DNA of 64,000 nt from Desertimonas flava (lineage in GTDB: Bacteria; Actinomycetota; Acidimicrobiia; Acidimicrobiales; Ilumatobacteraceae), in assembly GCF_003426815.1 (NCBI RefSeq), contig NZ_QKYK01000027.1:18709-82708 (forward strand). The letters are read 5' to 3'. Shown here in pieces: positions 15,981-23,651 of this stretch (position 1 is its first letter; every line of letters begins with the position of its first letter). The notes beneath the pieces were generated by a model. That model was given only the letters and a program-made list of their open reading frames with translations. It did not search any database and was not told the origin of the DNA. The position numbers were made by a program, and so were the translations under genes.

Positions 15981-16560
15981 ATCGTTCGTCGCCGCCCGGA
16001 CCGTCCCGCGGCGGCGCAGGCGCGACCGGCGGCGCCCCCGGTTCACTCGGCGCGGTCGAGGTCCCCGACGTGGTCGGCCACGTGCACAACGTCTCGTAGC
16101 GGGGACCTTCGGGGCGCAGCCGGCTCTCGACGAGGGCGATCTCGGCGACGGGGAACTCGGCACTGACGAGGTCTCCGAGACAGCGCGGCATCGGCACGTG
16201 GGCTTTCACGCGGGCGATCGTGACGTGGCCGACGAACCGCTTGCGCGGCGGCTCGCCGAGACGGCGTGTCTGCTCGGTCACCACAGCGGCGAGGTCGTCC
16301 ACGCCGGCGACGGGGACGACGAGGGCCCGTTCCGACATCACGTCGACCGCTGGGCCGAGGCGGGCGGTCGTGGCGCCGAAGGTGCCGCCGTCGAGGGCCG
16401 CGGCCACCGCCTCGGGGGAGGCCTCGCCGAGGAAGCGGAGCGTGACGTGCCAGTTCTCAGGCGGAACGAAGCGCACGCCGCGCTGGTTCTTGCGGTGGAT
16501 CGCCGCCAGCGCCTCGACCACCTCGTCCGTCGGCCACACCGCCACGAACAGTCTCGCCAT
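15967..16560 (-). CDS. thpR: RNA 2',3'-cyclic phosphodiesterase ThpR
   Basis: This 197-residue 2H phosphoesterase contains both HxTx motifs: HVTLRFLG at residue 38 and HVTIARVK at residue 112. The N-terminus MARLFVAVWPTDEVVEAL is typical for ThpR/LigT-like proteins, which open RNA 2',3'-cyclic phosphates in the cytosol. I prefer ATG 16560 to the upstream in-frame TTG at 16572 because family proteins begin MR.F.A. A tail of about 15 residues rich in Pro/Gly/Ser overlaps the end of the PPOX gene. Confidence 0.88.
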   Translation of the reverse strand: MARLFVAVWPTDEVVEALAAIHRKNQRGVRFVPPENWHVTLRFLGEASPEAVAAALDGGTFGATTARLGPAVDVMSERALVVPVAGVDDLAAVVTEQTRRLGEPPRKRFVGHVTIARVKAHVPMPRCLGDLVSAEFPVAEIALVESRLRPEGPRYETLCTWPTTSGTSTAPSEPGAPPVAPAPPRDGPGGDERFSSA

Positions 16561-16932
16561 CCCCTCAGTCAATCGCCCGAGCGTCGCCGCGGGAGAGTGC
16601 CTGGGCGGTGAGCGGAAAGGGCGTGCGAGGCGGAGGGCCGACCGCTGGTCGCCGTCCCAACCGGAGGGTAAATACCGGACGCTTCGGTGGGGTATTTACC
16701 CTCCCGTTCGTACGTAGGGGTGACGAACCACCCGGTCCGCCCGACCGGAGGGTAGATACCGGACGGGACGACGATCGTGATCCCGATCTCGACCGGTGCC
16801 GGAGGCGACCCCGCCCCGCTCGTCGTCGGCCACATCGTCGAGGAGTGACAGGACGATCGGTGTCCGCGCAGCGTCAGGTTGCACGGCGGAACGCGATCGA
16901 TCGTGGGAGCGCCGATCGGAGACACTGTCGTG
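16561..16932. repeat. 372-bp gap with three copies of GGAGGGTAaATACC
   Basis: GGAGGGTAAATACC at 16663-16676 is answered by its exact reverse complement at 16691-16704, a 14-bp hairpin with a 14-nt loop. A third copy, GGAGGGTAGATACC, is at 16747-16760. All are followed by the trinucleotide block GGACG on the forward copies. No gene is recognisable in this stretch: the long frames through it lack family features. Confidence 0.75.
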
Positions 16933-17769
16933 ATGGACAGGACCGCCCACACCGACGATCTCGCAGGGCGCGTTGCGCTCGTCACCGGCGCCAACAGCGG
17001 GATCGGCGCGGCGACGGCGATCGCGCTGGCGGCACATGGGGCGTCTGTCCTGGTCACGTTCCTCCGGCTCGACGTCGGGGCGTCGCCCGGCACGCCGGAT
17101 GCCTACGGCCTGCTGCGGGCACGCGGCGCCGACGCCGTGATCCACACGATCCGCACTGCCGGCGGCACGGCCGCCGCCGTCGAGGCGGATCTCGCCGACC
17201 CCGCGATGCCGGCGTCATTGCTCGACACCGCCGAACGGGAGTTGGGCCCTGTCGACATCCTCGTCAACAACGCCAGCGGCTGGCGCCAGGACAGCTTCGC
17301 CGCCGGACCGGGAGGGGGCAGCGACGGCCTCGGACGATCCACGGAGGCGGTGACCGCCGCGTCGTTCGACGCGAACTTCGCGGTCGACGCCAGGGCATCG
17401 GCCCTGCTGATCGCCGAGTTCGGCCGTCGGCTGGCGTCACGCGAGGGGACGTGGGGCCGGATCGTCGGGCTCACGTCGGGCACGCCGCGCGGCTTCCCCG
17501 GTGAGGCCAGCTACGGGGCGGCGAAGGCGGCGCTGGAGAACTACACGATGACCGCGTCGATCGAGCTGGCCCCGCTCGGCGTGACCGCGAACGTCGTGCA
17601 CCCGCCGGTCACCGACACCGGCTGGGTGACCGACGCCGTGCGAGAGTTCGTCGCCGCCAGCCACGATCACCATCACGTCGCCGACCCGGCCGACGTCGCC
17701 GAGGTCATCGCCTGGCTGTGCTCCCCGGCTTCGTGGCTGGTGACCGGCAACATCATCCGTCTCCGCTGA
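16933..17769 (+). CDS. Short-chain dehydrogenase/reductase
   Basis: This 278-residue classical SDR has VALVTGANSGIGAATAIAL (TGxxxGIG, about residues 16-34), DILVNNASGW (NNA motif), the catalytic Ser region RIVGLTSGTPRGFPGEASYGAAKAALENYT with YxxxK, and PLGVTANVVHPPVTDTGWV (the usual PG..dT replaced by PPVTDT). It would use NAD(P)(H) to oxidise or reduce an unknown alcohol or ketone. ATG 16933 is chosen. GTG three bases earlier is also in frame. It is downstream of the GGAGGGTAAATACC repeats and ends 13 bp before the convergent MFS gene. Confidence 0.88.
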   Translation: MDRTAHTDDLAGRVALVTGANSGIGAATAIALAAHGASVLVTFLRLDVGASPGTPDAYGLLRARGADAVIHTIRTAGGTAAAVEADLADPAMPASLLDTAERELGPVDILVNNASGWRQDSFAAGPGGGSDGLGRSTEAVTAASFDANFAVDARASALLIAEFGRRLASREGTWGRIVGLTSGTPRGFPGEASYGAAKAALENYTMTASIELAPLGVTANVVHPPVTDTGWVTDAVREFVAASHDHHHVADPADVAEVIAWLCSPASWLVTGNIIRLR

Positions 17770-17781
17770 GCGCGGCGGGCG

Positions 17782-19023
17782 TCAGGCCGGGGCCGGGATC
17801 GGGTCGGTGCGGCGGAACAGCACGGCGGCGGCGAGGGCGAGCACGGCGAGGCCACCGATGCCGCCGGCGACGAACACCGGCCGTGGTCCGAGCAGGCCGA
17901 CGGCCCCGCCGCCGATCGCCAGAGCAGCCAGCGAGAACACCTTGGCGACGGCGTTGAGCGTGGCCTGCACCTTGCCCCGGTCGGCGTCCGCCGTGCGGGT
18001 CATGATCACCGCACCGAGGCAGGCGTTGCCGAGGCCGCTGCCGATCGCCAGCACCACCAGCACGACCACGTACGTCCAGAAGTGCTGCATGAAGCCGTTG
18101 GTGAGGATCGACGCACAGGCGATGGCGAAGCCGGCGAGCGTGCCCCGCACCCAGAACCGATCGCCACCACGGCGGGCGGCGAGGTAGGAGCCGATCACGG
18201 CGCCGGCGCCGGCGAAGACGTCGGTCAACCCGTACTGCCACGGGCTGGCCCCGAGCTCGTCGCGGGCCAGGAAGATCTCGGCCGGGTTGATGCCCTCGAC
18301 GAGCAGCACCATCGGCATCAGGGCGACGAACAGTGGCCACACCACCAGATCGGCGCGCACCACGGCGAGCCCGACGTTCCACTTCGGCGGGCGAGGGGCG
18401 TCGGCACCGTGACGGGCCACGTGCTCGCGCTCGGCGGGCCCGTTGCGGCGCGTGTGCAGGAGCAGCCCGGCGACGAGGAGGGCGGCGAACGTGGCCGCAT
18501 CGATGACGAACACCCAGCCGATGTCGCCGAGGCCGACGAGGAAGCCGCCGAGGGCCATGCCCGTCGGTGCGGCGACCGAGTTGAGACCCTGCTGCCACGC
18601 CACCGCCTTGCCGATGAGCCCTTCGCCGCTCGCCCGCGGCACCAGCGCCGACCAGGTCGGGCCGGCGAAGGCGCCGGCCGTCTGCATCACGATCATCAGC
18701 GGGTAGACCACCCACAACCGCTGGCTGCCGACGAGGGCGACGCAGCAGAGCGTCTGGACGATCGCGGTGAGGGCGAGCACATTGCGTGAGTCCCGCTCGT
18801 CGGCGACACGGCCGGCCAAACCGATCACGCAGATCGTCGGCACCGCCGTGCACGCCATCATGGCGGCGATCGCCAGCCCGCCGGCACCCGAGTCGTGGAG
18901 GTGCAGCAGCAGCGCCACCGTCGTCATCGCGCTGCCGGCCGTGCTGATCGCCCGGGCGGGGAGGATGATCCGCATGTCGCGCCGGGCCCAGATCGACGGC
19001 GGGGCAGACGGGACTGCGTCCAT
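17782..19023 (-). CDS. MFS exporter
   Basis: This 413-residue protein has about 12 hydrophobic segments, the inter-helix motif GRVADERDSRNVL (loop 2-3), and TM segments such as LAIAAMMACTAVPTICVIGLAG and GWVFVIDAATFAALLVAGLLL. It resembles drug-resistance MFS efflux transporters. Start ATG 19023 is preferred to the in-frame GTG 19059 because the latter lies inside operator 19042-19059. The divergent ArsR gene and the two palindromes between them indicate regulated efflux of an unknown compound. Confidence 0.85.
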   Translation of the reverse strand: MDAVPSAPPSIWARRDMRIILPARAISTAGSAMTTVALLLHLHDSGAGGLAIAAMMACTAVPTICVIGLAGRVADERDSRNVLALTAIVQTLCCVALVGSQRLWVVYPLMIVMQTAGAFAGPTWSALVPRASGEGLIGKAVAWQQGLNSVAAPTGMALGGFLVGLGDIGWVFVIDAATFAALLVAGLLLHTRRNGPAEREHVARHGADAPRPPKWNVGLAVVRADLVVWPLFVALMPMVLLVEGINPAEIFLARDELGASPWQYGLTDVFAGAGAVIGSYLAARRGGDRFWVRGTLAGFAIACASILTNGFMQHFWTYVVVLVVLAIGSGLGNACLGAVIMTRTADADRGKVQATLNAVAKVFSLAALAIGGGAVGLLGPRPVFVAGGIGGLAVLALAAAVLFRRTDPIPAPA

Positions 19024-19041
19024 GTCGGCGTCGGGAGAGAC

Positions 19042-19082
19042 GTGAAGTGTTTCTTTCACAATATGTGAAGGTATTCCTTCAC
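19042..19082. promoter_or_regulatory. Two tandem GTGAA...TTCAC operators between exporter and ArsR repressor
   Basis: GTGAAGTGTTTCTTTCAC (19042-19059) and GTGAAGGTATTCCTTCAC (19065-19082) are two 18-bp dyads separated by AATAT. The second has perfect 7-bp arms, the first 5-bp arms. They lie in the only AT-richer part of the divergent intergenic region and are the likely binding sites of the ArsR-type regulator, which would control both genes. Confidence 0.7.
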
Positions 19083-19089
19083 ACTTCGG

Positions 19090-19713
19090 ATGTCAACCGC
19101 TACGCTCCACGTCGTGCCGAAGAACGGGCCCGCTGCCAGCGCGACGGCTGCCGACGCGGCGGCCGCTGACGCCGATCGCGACATGGTCACGCTGTCCGAA
19201 CCAGAAGCGTTCAAGGCCATCGCCCATCCGGCTCGATTCCGGATCATCGAGGAGCTGTACTCCGGGCGGGAGTTGACCGCCACCGAGGCGGCCGAGGTCG
19301 TCGGTCTCACACCGTCGGCGATGAGTTACCACCTGCGGGCACTCGAGCGCTTCGGGCTCGTCGAGCGGGGGCAATCCGACGACGGTCGCGAGCGCCCGTG
19401 GCGCCGGGTCGCCGAGCATCTTGGCTTCGCCAACCAGGTGGGCGGCGTGTCGCCGGCCGTCGCCCAGGCCGTGGTGGCCAACATGTCGACGTCGATCGAC
19501 CGGCTGTTGCGCCGGCCGCACGCCGCCGGCAAGCCGTTCGGTGCCACCGTCACCAAGGGCCTGCTGCGGCTCACCGACGAGCAGGCCGCCGAGCTCGACC
19601 GCCGCGTCGGCGCGGTCATCGAAGAGTTCGAGGCCGACGAGCCGCCCGCCGGACCCGATGCCCCGCCGGCACGCGAGTTCTACTGGATCCGCGGCGACGC
19701 CGAGCGGGCCTGA
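19090..19713 (+). CDS. ArsR-family winged-helix regulator
   Basis: This 207-residue protein has a 30-residue Ala-rich leader and then a winged helix: AFKAIAHPARFRIIEELYSGRELTATEAAEVVGLTPSAMSYHLRALERFGLVERG (about 38-92). This is the ArsR/HTH_20 type with no visible metal-binding Cys pair, so it is more likely a ligand- or drug-sensing form than a metal sensor. A C-terminal helical extension follows (AQAVVANMSTSIDRLLRR...LTDEQAAELDRRVGAVIEEF). A later in-frame GTG near 19120 could be the true start. It is divergent from the MFS gene. Confidence 0.86.
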   Translation: MSTATLHVVPKNGPAASATAADAAAADADRDMVTLSEPEAFKAIAHPARFRIIEELYSGRELTATEAAEVVGLTPSAMSYHLRALERFGLVERGQSDDGRERPWRRVAEHLGFANQVGGVSPAVAQAVVANMSTSIDRLLRRPHAAGKPFGATVTKGLLRLTDEQAAELDRRVGAVIEEFEADEPPAGPDAPPAREFYWIRGDAERA

Positions 19714-19822
19714 CGCCGGCGGCCACCACCGAACCGGCGGCGATCGGTGAGCCCACAGCGCGGATACCTGCCTTCGTGGCTCACACTTCGGCGTCGACCG
19801 GCGGAAGGGCGGCCGAGCGGCG

Positions 19823-20887
19823 TCAGAGGTCGTCGGGAGCGGTGAAGATGCGCGAGCCGGGGGTGGCGCCGGTGATCGCATCGGAGGCGAGGATGATCGC
19901 CGCCGCCGTGTAGGACGTGTGCTCCTCGAACGGGAATCGGACGCCCTGGCTGATGGCGTCAGCGGCCGGCACGCCCTCGGGATAGACGATGCCGGTCCAG
20001 TACGAGCCGTCGTCGCGCCGGTGGGTGCGTGTCCAACGCAGGAGGTCGGTGGCCGTGTCGACGTCGCCGATCACGGCGAAGGCCAGGGCACATTCGGCCG
20101 TCTCGGAGGCGGTGACCCACGGCTCGTCGCTCACGCAGCGCACGCCGAGGCCCTCCATCACGAACGTCGACCAGCCGTCGGCGAGCCGTGCCTTGCCGGC
20201 GCTCACGCCGAGCGCTCCGCTGAGCACCGGGTAATACCAGTCCATCGCCCAGCGTTCCTTGGGCTCGAAGGCATCGGGGCGGTCGACGATCGCCGCGTCG
20301 ATCTCGGCCGCGGCGCGCAACCAGCTGCGCATGCGATGGCCGAGCACGGCGCCGAGGCGGGCGCCGCACTCGAGCGCGTGGGCGATGCTTGACGATCCGG
20401 TGAGCAGCGCGTAGTCCCACGTACGGGTGTCGTCGGCCTCGACCGCCCACAGCACCAGGCCGTCGTCGCGACGGTGCGACAGTACCCACGTGAGGGCTCG
20501 CTCGACCGTCGGCCACAGCTCGGCGGCGTCGGCCCGGGACTGCGTGGCCAGCCAGTGGTGCCACGCGCCGGTGGCGATGTACGCGCAGACGTTGGTGTCG
20601 AGCTTGGCCTCCTCGACGCTGCCGTCGGCGGCGTAGTAGTTGTGCCACGCGCCGCTCGGCATCTGGATGTCGACGAGCCAGCGGTACGCCGCCATGGCCT
20701 CCTCGTGCAGGCCGGCCACGTCGAGGGCCATCGCCGACTCGACGTGGTTCCACGGGTCGCAATGACCACCGGGGAACCACGGGATCATCCCGCTCGGCAC
20801 CTGCAGGCCGGCGAGGTGGCGGGCCGTGGCTAGCAGCTCGCCGGCGTCGAGCACGCCGGGGAGGTCGGGGACCTCCGGCTCGGTCAT
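19823..20887 (-). CDS. Alpha/alpha-toroid protein ('prenyltransferase'-like), likely glycan-related
   Basis: This 354-residue cytosolic protein has repeated helix-hairpin units (ARHLAGLQVPSGMIPWFPGGHCDPWNHVESAMALDVAGLHEEAMAAYRWLVDIQMPSGAWHNYY, then DTNVCAYIATGAWHHWL, TWDYALLTGSSSIAHALECGARLG, RWAMDWYYPVLSGALG). These Trp- and Asp-rich hairpins resemble alpha/alpha barrels of six-hairpin glycosidases and the family databases call 'prenyltransferase'. It is the last gene of a three-gene operon with a methyltransferase (ATGA overlap) and a GT4 glycosyltransferase, which favours a role in making or trimming a glycan or glycolipid. Enzymatic activity is unproven. Confidence 0.75.
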   Translation of the reverse strand: MTEPEVPDLPGVLDAGELLATARHLAGLQVPSGMIPWFPGGHCDPWNHVESAMALDVAGLHEEAMAAYRWLVDIQMPSGAWHNYYAADGSVEEAKLDTNVCAYIATGAWHHWLATQSRADAAELWPTVERALTWVLSHRRDDGLVLWAVEADDTRTWDYALLTGSSSIAHALECGARLGAVLGHRMRSWLRAAAEIDAAIVDRPDAFEPKERWAMDWYYPVLSGALGVSAGKARLADGWSTFVMEGLGVRCVSDEPWVTASETAECALAFAVIGDVDTATDLLRWTRTHRRDDGSYWTGIVYPEGVPAADAISQGVRFPFEEHTSYTAAAIILASDAITGATPGSRIFTAPDDL

Positions 20888-21708
20888 GCCGTGGCGCTCA
20901 CTTCGTCTCCGGTGCGAGCGAGCGAGCGAGCGCCGGTGAGTGAGCGGCTCGGCGCGGCCTGCGTGGCCGGGGAATGCGGTGGTGGTCGTTTGACGGCGTA
21001 GAGCACGAGGCTCTTGCCGAGGACGGGGGACAGCACCCGCTCGGCCAGCTTCGTCGAACGGGGCTGGGTGATGATGTCCCACTCGAGGAACTTGCGATAG
21101 CGGCGCACGAGGGGATGATCCTCGTCGTTCACGCCGACGGCGCACTTCAGCCACCAGTACGGCGAGTGGAGGGCGTGGGCGTGATGCGATCCGGCGACCC
21201 CGAACCCGGCGGCACGGAGCTTGGCCTTGAGCTCGGTCGCCGAGTAGATGCGAACGTGGCCACCGACCGCGGCCGGTGCGTGGTAGTCGTCCGACAGCAT
21301 CCAGTTGATCTTCTCGGGCAGCCACGACGGCACGGTGGCGGCGAGGACGCCGCCGGGGCGCAGCACCCGATACAGCTCGGCGAGGGCTCCGGTGTCGTTC
21401 GGGATGTGCTCGAGCACCTCGGACGTGACGATGGCGTCGAACGTGGCGTCGGCGAACGGCAGGGCCGTGGCGTCGCCGCGCAGCACACCGACGTATCGCT
21501 CGGCGGGGATCTCACCGGCCTCGGCCATGGCGGCGAACGTGTCGCGGGTGCCCTCCACCTCGTCGGCGGCGTAGTCGAGGGCGACGACGCGGTGACCGCG
21601 ACGGGCCAGTTCGAAGGCGTGACGCCCGAATCCGGCGCCGGCGTCGAGCACCAACGACCCGGGCGCGATCCCCAGATCGCCGAGCCGGTCGAACCTCACG
21701 GTCAACAT
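20884..21708 (-). CDS. Class I SAM-dependent methyltransferase in a glycosyltransferase operon
   Basis: This 274-residue methyltransferase has motif I SLVLDAGAGFGRHAFELARRGHRVVALDYA (residues 18-47), VLRGDATALPFADATFDAIVTSEVLEHI and RVLRPGGVLAATVPSW. It ends with an Ala/Ser-rich tail (QAAPSRSLTGARSLARTGDEV) rich in GAGC repeats in DNA. ATG 21708 is preferred. The in-frame ATG at 21750 would place the coding start inside palindrome C. It overlaps the next gene by ATGA at 20884-20887. It probably O-methylates a sugar or lipid product of the GT4 enzyme. Confidence 0.85.
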   Translation of the reverse strand: MLTVRFDRLGDLGIAPGSLVLDAGAGFGRHAFELARRGHRVVALDYAADEVEGTRDTFAAMAEAGEIPAERYVGVLRGDATALPFADATFDAIVTSEVLEHIPNDTGALAELYRVLRPGGVLAATVPSWLPEKINWMLSDDYHAPAAVGGHVRIYSATELKAKLRAAGFGVAGSHHAHALHSPYWWLKCAVGVNDEDHPLVRRYRKFLEWDIITQPRSTKLAERVLSPVLGKSLVLYAVKRPPPHSPATQAAPSRSLTGARSLARTGDEVSATA

Positions 21709-21726
21709 GGCGTCACCGTTCGGGTG

Positions 21727-21757
21727 GTAACAGATGGTGCCAGGCACCATCTGTTAC
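21727..21757. repeat. Palindrome family C, copy 1
   Basis: GTAACAGATGGTGCC and its exact reverse complement form 15-bp arms separated by a single A. It lies in the 73-bp gap between the GT4 and methyltransferase genes of one operon, just upstream of the methyltransferase start. Copy 2 is at 38779-38815. Confidence 0.9.
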
Positions 21758-21781
21758 GCGATCGGCGGAGGCCGGGCATCG

Positions 21782-23122
21782 TCATGCCTTCAGGGTGACC
21801 GGGGTCGACGCCGGGCTGATGGGCGCCTCGAACGGCGTGCGGCCGTTGCGGCGCAGCTTCTCGACGTTGGCCGGCATCGCCAGGACCTCGCGGTACTGGT
21901 CGACGGTGAGCTCGGCGCAACGTCGCCACGTCCACCGCTCGACCACCCGCTGGCGACCGGCCTCGCCCACGCGGGCCCGCAGGCCGGGGTCGTCGAGACC
22001 GCGGCGGATGGCCGCGGCGAGCGCATCGGCGTCGCCGGCCTTGCACGACAGCACCGTGTCGCCGTCGGTGCCGGTGACCTCGGGGAGGGCGCCGCCATCG
22101 GTGGCGACGAGCGCCGTTCCGGTGGCCATCGCCTCGATCGCCGGGAGGCTGAAGCCCTCGTACAGGCTCGGCACCACGGCCAGCTCGGCCTCGGCGTAGA
22201 GCTCGACGATGCGCTCGTCGGTCACGCCGGACACGAAGTCGACGCACGAGCGGAGACCGAGTGACTCGATGAGGTCCATGCTCTTGCCCGGCTTGGGCTT
22301 GCCGATGATGGTGAGCGACACGTCGCGCTCGGTGCGCAGCTTGGCCAGCGCCTCGAGCAGGTAGCTGAGCCCCTTGAGGGCGACATCGGCCGAGGCCGTG
22401 GTGATCAGCCGGCCGGGCACCCGCGCCACGTCGGGCAGCGGGCGGAACAGCTCGGGATCGACGCCCACCGGCACGAGCCGCATGCGGTCGACGTCGACGC
22501 CCATGTCGGTGTGGATGTCGTTGATGGAGTTCTCGCTCACGACGACGATGCGCGGCATCCGCGATGCCACCTTGCCCTGCATCTTGACGAACGAGTACCA
22601 GCGGCCGATCGACCAGCGCTTGAAGCGGTTCGGCGCCTTCTCCATCTCGAGCATGCGGTCGCGCGTGATGGGGTGGTGCAGCGTGACGATGGTGGGGATC
22701 TGCTGCTCGATACCCAGGATCCCGTAACCGAGGCACTGGTTGTCGTGGACGAGGTCGAAGTCGCCGGCCCGCTTGGCGAGCTCGCGCTTGGCCCGGTAGC
22801 TGAACGCCAGCGGCTCGGGGAACACGCCGAGTGAGAACTGGGCGACCTCGAGGAAGTCCTCACGGCGCTTCAGCTCCCAGTACGCCGGGAAGCGGCCGGG
22901 GTAGTGGTCGTTGAACAGGTCGAGGCTGGGCAACTGGTGCAGCTCGACCTCGTCGGTGAGCACCGGATAGGGCTGACCGCTGTACACCTCGACGTGATGT
23001 CCGAGGTCGACCAGTGCTTTGGTGAGATGGCGGGTGTAGATGCCCTGGCCGCCGACGTGGGGCTTGCCGCGATACGTCAGGTACGCGATGCGCAGGGGAG
23101 CGTCGGCGGAGCGAGTCGGCAC
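21782..23122 (-). CDS. Family 4 glycosyltransferase (GT-B)
   Basis: This 446-residue retaining GT-B enzyme has PLRIAYLTYRGKPHVGGQGIYTRHLTKALVDLGHHVEVYSGQPYP at the N-terminus (the GGQG/Y..L loop for nucleotide-sugar enzymes), TIVTLHHPITRDR, RIVVVSENSINDI, LRLVPVGVDPELFRP, and the C-terminal block AVVPSLYEGFSLPAIEAMATGTALVATDGGALPEVTG (EGFSLPAIEAMA, with the E..E donor-binding pair). I chose GTG 23122. The in-frame ATG 23179 would cover the TetR-type operator at 23152-23171. The donor and acceptor are unknown. With the methyltransferase and toroid gene it suggests a methylated glycan or glycolipid. Confidence 0.86.
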   Translation of the reverse strand: MPTRSADAPLRIAYLTYRGKPHVGGQGIYTRHLTKALVDLGHHVEVYSGQPYPVLTDEVELHQLPSLDLFNDHYPGRFPAYWELKRREDFLEVAQFSLGVFPEPLAFSYRAKRELAKRAGDFDLVHDNQCLGYGILGIEQQIPTIVTLHHPITRDRMLEMEKAPNRFKRWSIGRWYSFVKMQGKVASRMPRIVVVSENSINDIHTDMGVDVDRMRLVPVGVDPELFRPLPDVARVPGRLITTASADVALKGLSYLLEALAKLRTERDVSLTIIGKPKPGKSMDLIESLGLRSCVDFVSGVTDERIVELYAEAELAVVPSLYEGFSLPAIEAMATGTALVATDGGALPEVTGTDGDTVLSCKAGDADALAAAIRRGLDDPGLRARVGEAGRQRVVERWTWRRCAELTVDQYREVLAMPANVEKLRRNGRTPFEAPISPASTPVTLKA

Positions 23123-23151
23123 CGGGTCGAGGTTATCCGCCTCGGGGCCGC

Positions 23152-23171
23152 GTGTTACCGCTGGGTAACAC
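23152..23171. promoter_or_regulatory. TetR-type operator upstream of the glycosyltransferase operon
   Basis: GTGTTACCGCTGGGTAACAC has 8-bp perfect arms around GCTG. Its core TTACC-N4-GGTAA matches the site at the start of the TetR gene at 44152-44165. It lies between the divergent GT4 and dtd genes. Confidence 0.55.
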
Positions 23172-23213
23172 AGCGCCATCACGCCGCTCTGGGCGGCGCG
23201 CGAGGATCGGCGG

Positions 23214-23651
23214 ATGCGGGCATTGGTGCAGCGGGTGAGCTCGGCGGGTGTGACGGTGGCCGGCGAGACCGTCGGAGCGATCGGGCGTGGCCTGTGCGTG
23301 CTGGTGGGAGTCACGCACGACGACACCGTCGACACGGCGGCCAAGGTCGCCGACAAGATCTGGAACCTGCGGGTGTTCGACGACGACGCCGGCGTGATGA
23401 ACCGCTCGGCCGCCGCTGTCGGCGCCGAGATCCTGGTCGTTTCGCAGTTCACGCTGTATGGCGACACCTCCGGAGGGCGACGTCCGAGCTGGATCGCCGC
23501 CGCCCCACCCGAGCACGCCGAACCGCTCGTGGATCACGTCGTGGCCTCGTTGCGGGCAGCGGGGGCCGTCGTGGCGACCGGTCGGTTCCGCACCGAGATG
23601 CAGGTGTCACTCGTGAACGACGGCCCGGTCACCGTGATGATCGAGCGCTGA
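23214..23651 (+). CDS. dtd: D-aminoacyl-tRNA deacylase
   Basis: This 145-residue Dtd hydrolyses D-amino acids mischarged on tRNA. It carries both signature regions: [17 protein letters not shown] (residues 79-95, containing the SQFTL catalytic loop) and [13 protein letters not shown] (the NxGPVT cross-subunit Gly-cisPro region is GPVT here). The N-terminus [15 protein letters not shown] is canonical. Its last 45 bp overlap the antisense end of the lnt gene. It is divergent from the GT4 operon. Confidence 0.95.
   Translation: MRALVQRVSSAGVTVAGETVGAIGRGLCVLVGVTHDDTVDTAAKVADKIWNLRVFDDDAGVMNRSAAAVGAEILVVSQFTLYGDTSGGRRPSWIAAAPPEHAEPLVDHVVASLRAAGAVVATGRFRTEMQVSLVNDGPVTVMIER

Noticed and set aside
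19714..19822. GTGAGCC...GGCTCAC as terminator
   Set aside because: Seven-base arms with a 25-nt loop and no T-run are too weak to call.
21709..21750. N-terminal extension of the methyltransferase beginning MVPGTICY
   Set aside because: These codons are palindrome C, and MLTVRFDRLGDLG fits the family start better. An upstream start is not excluded.
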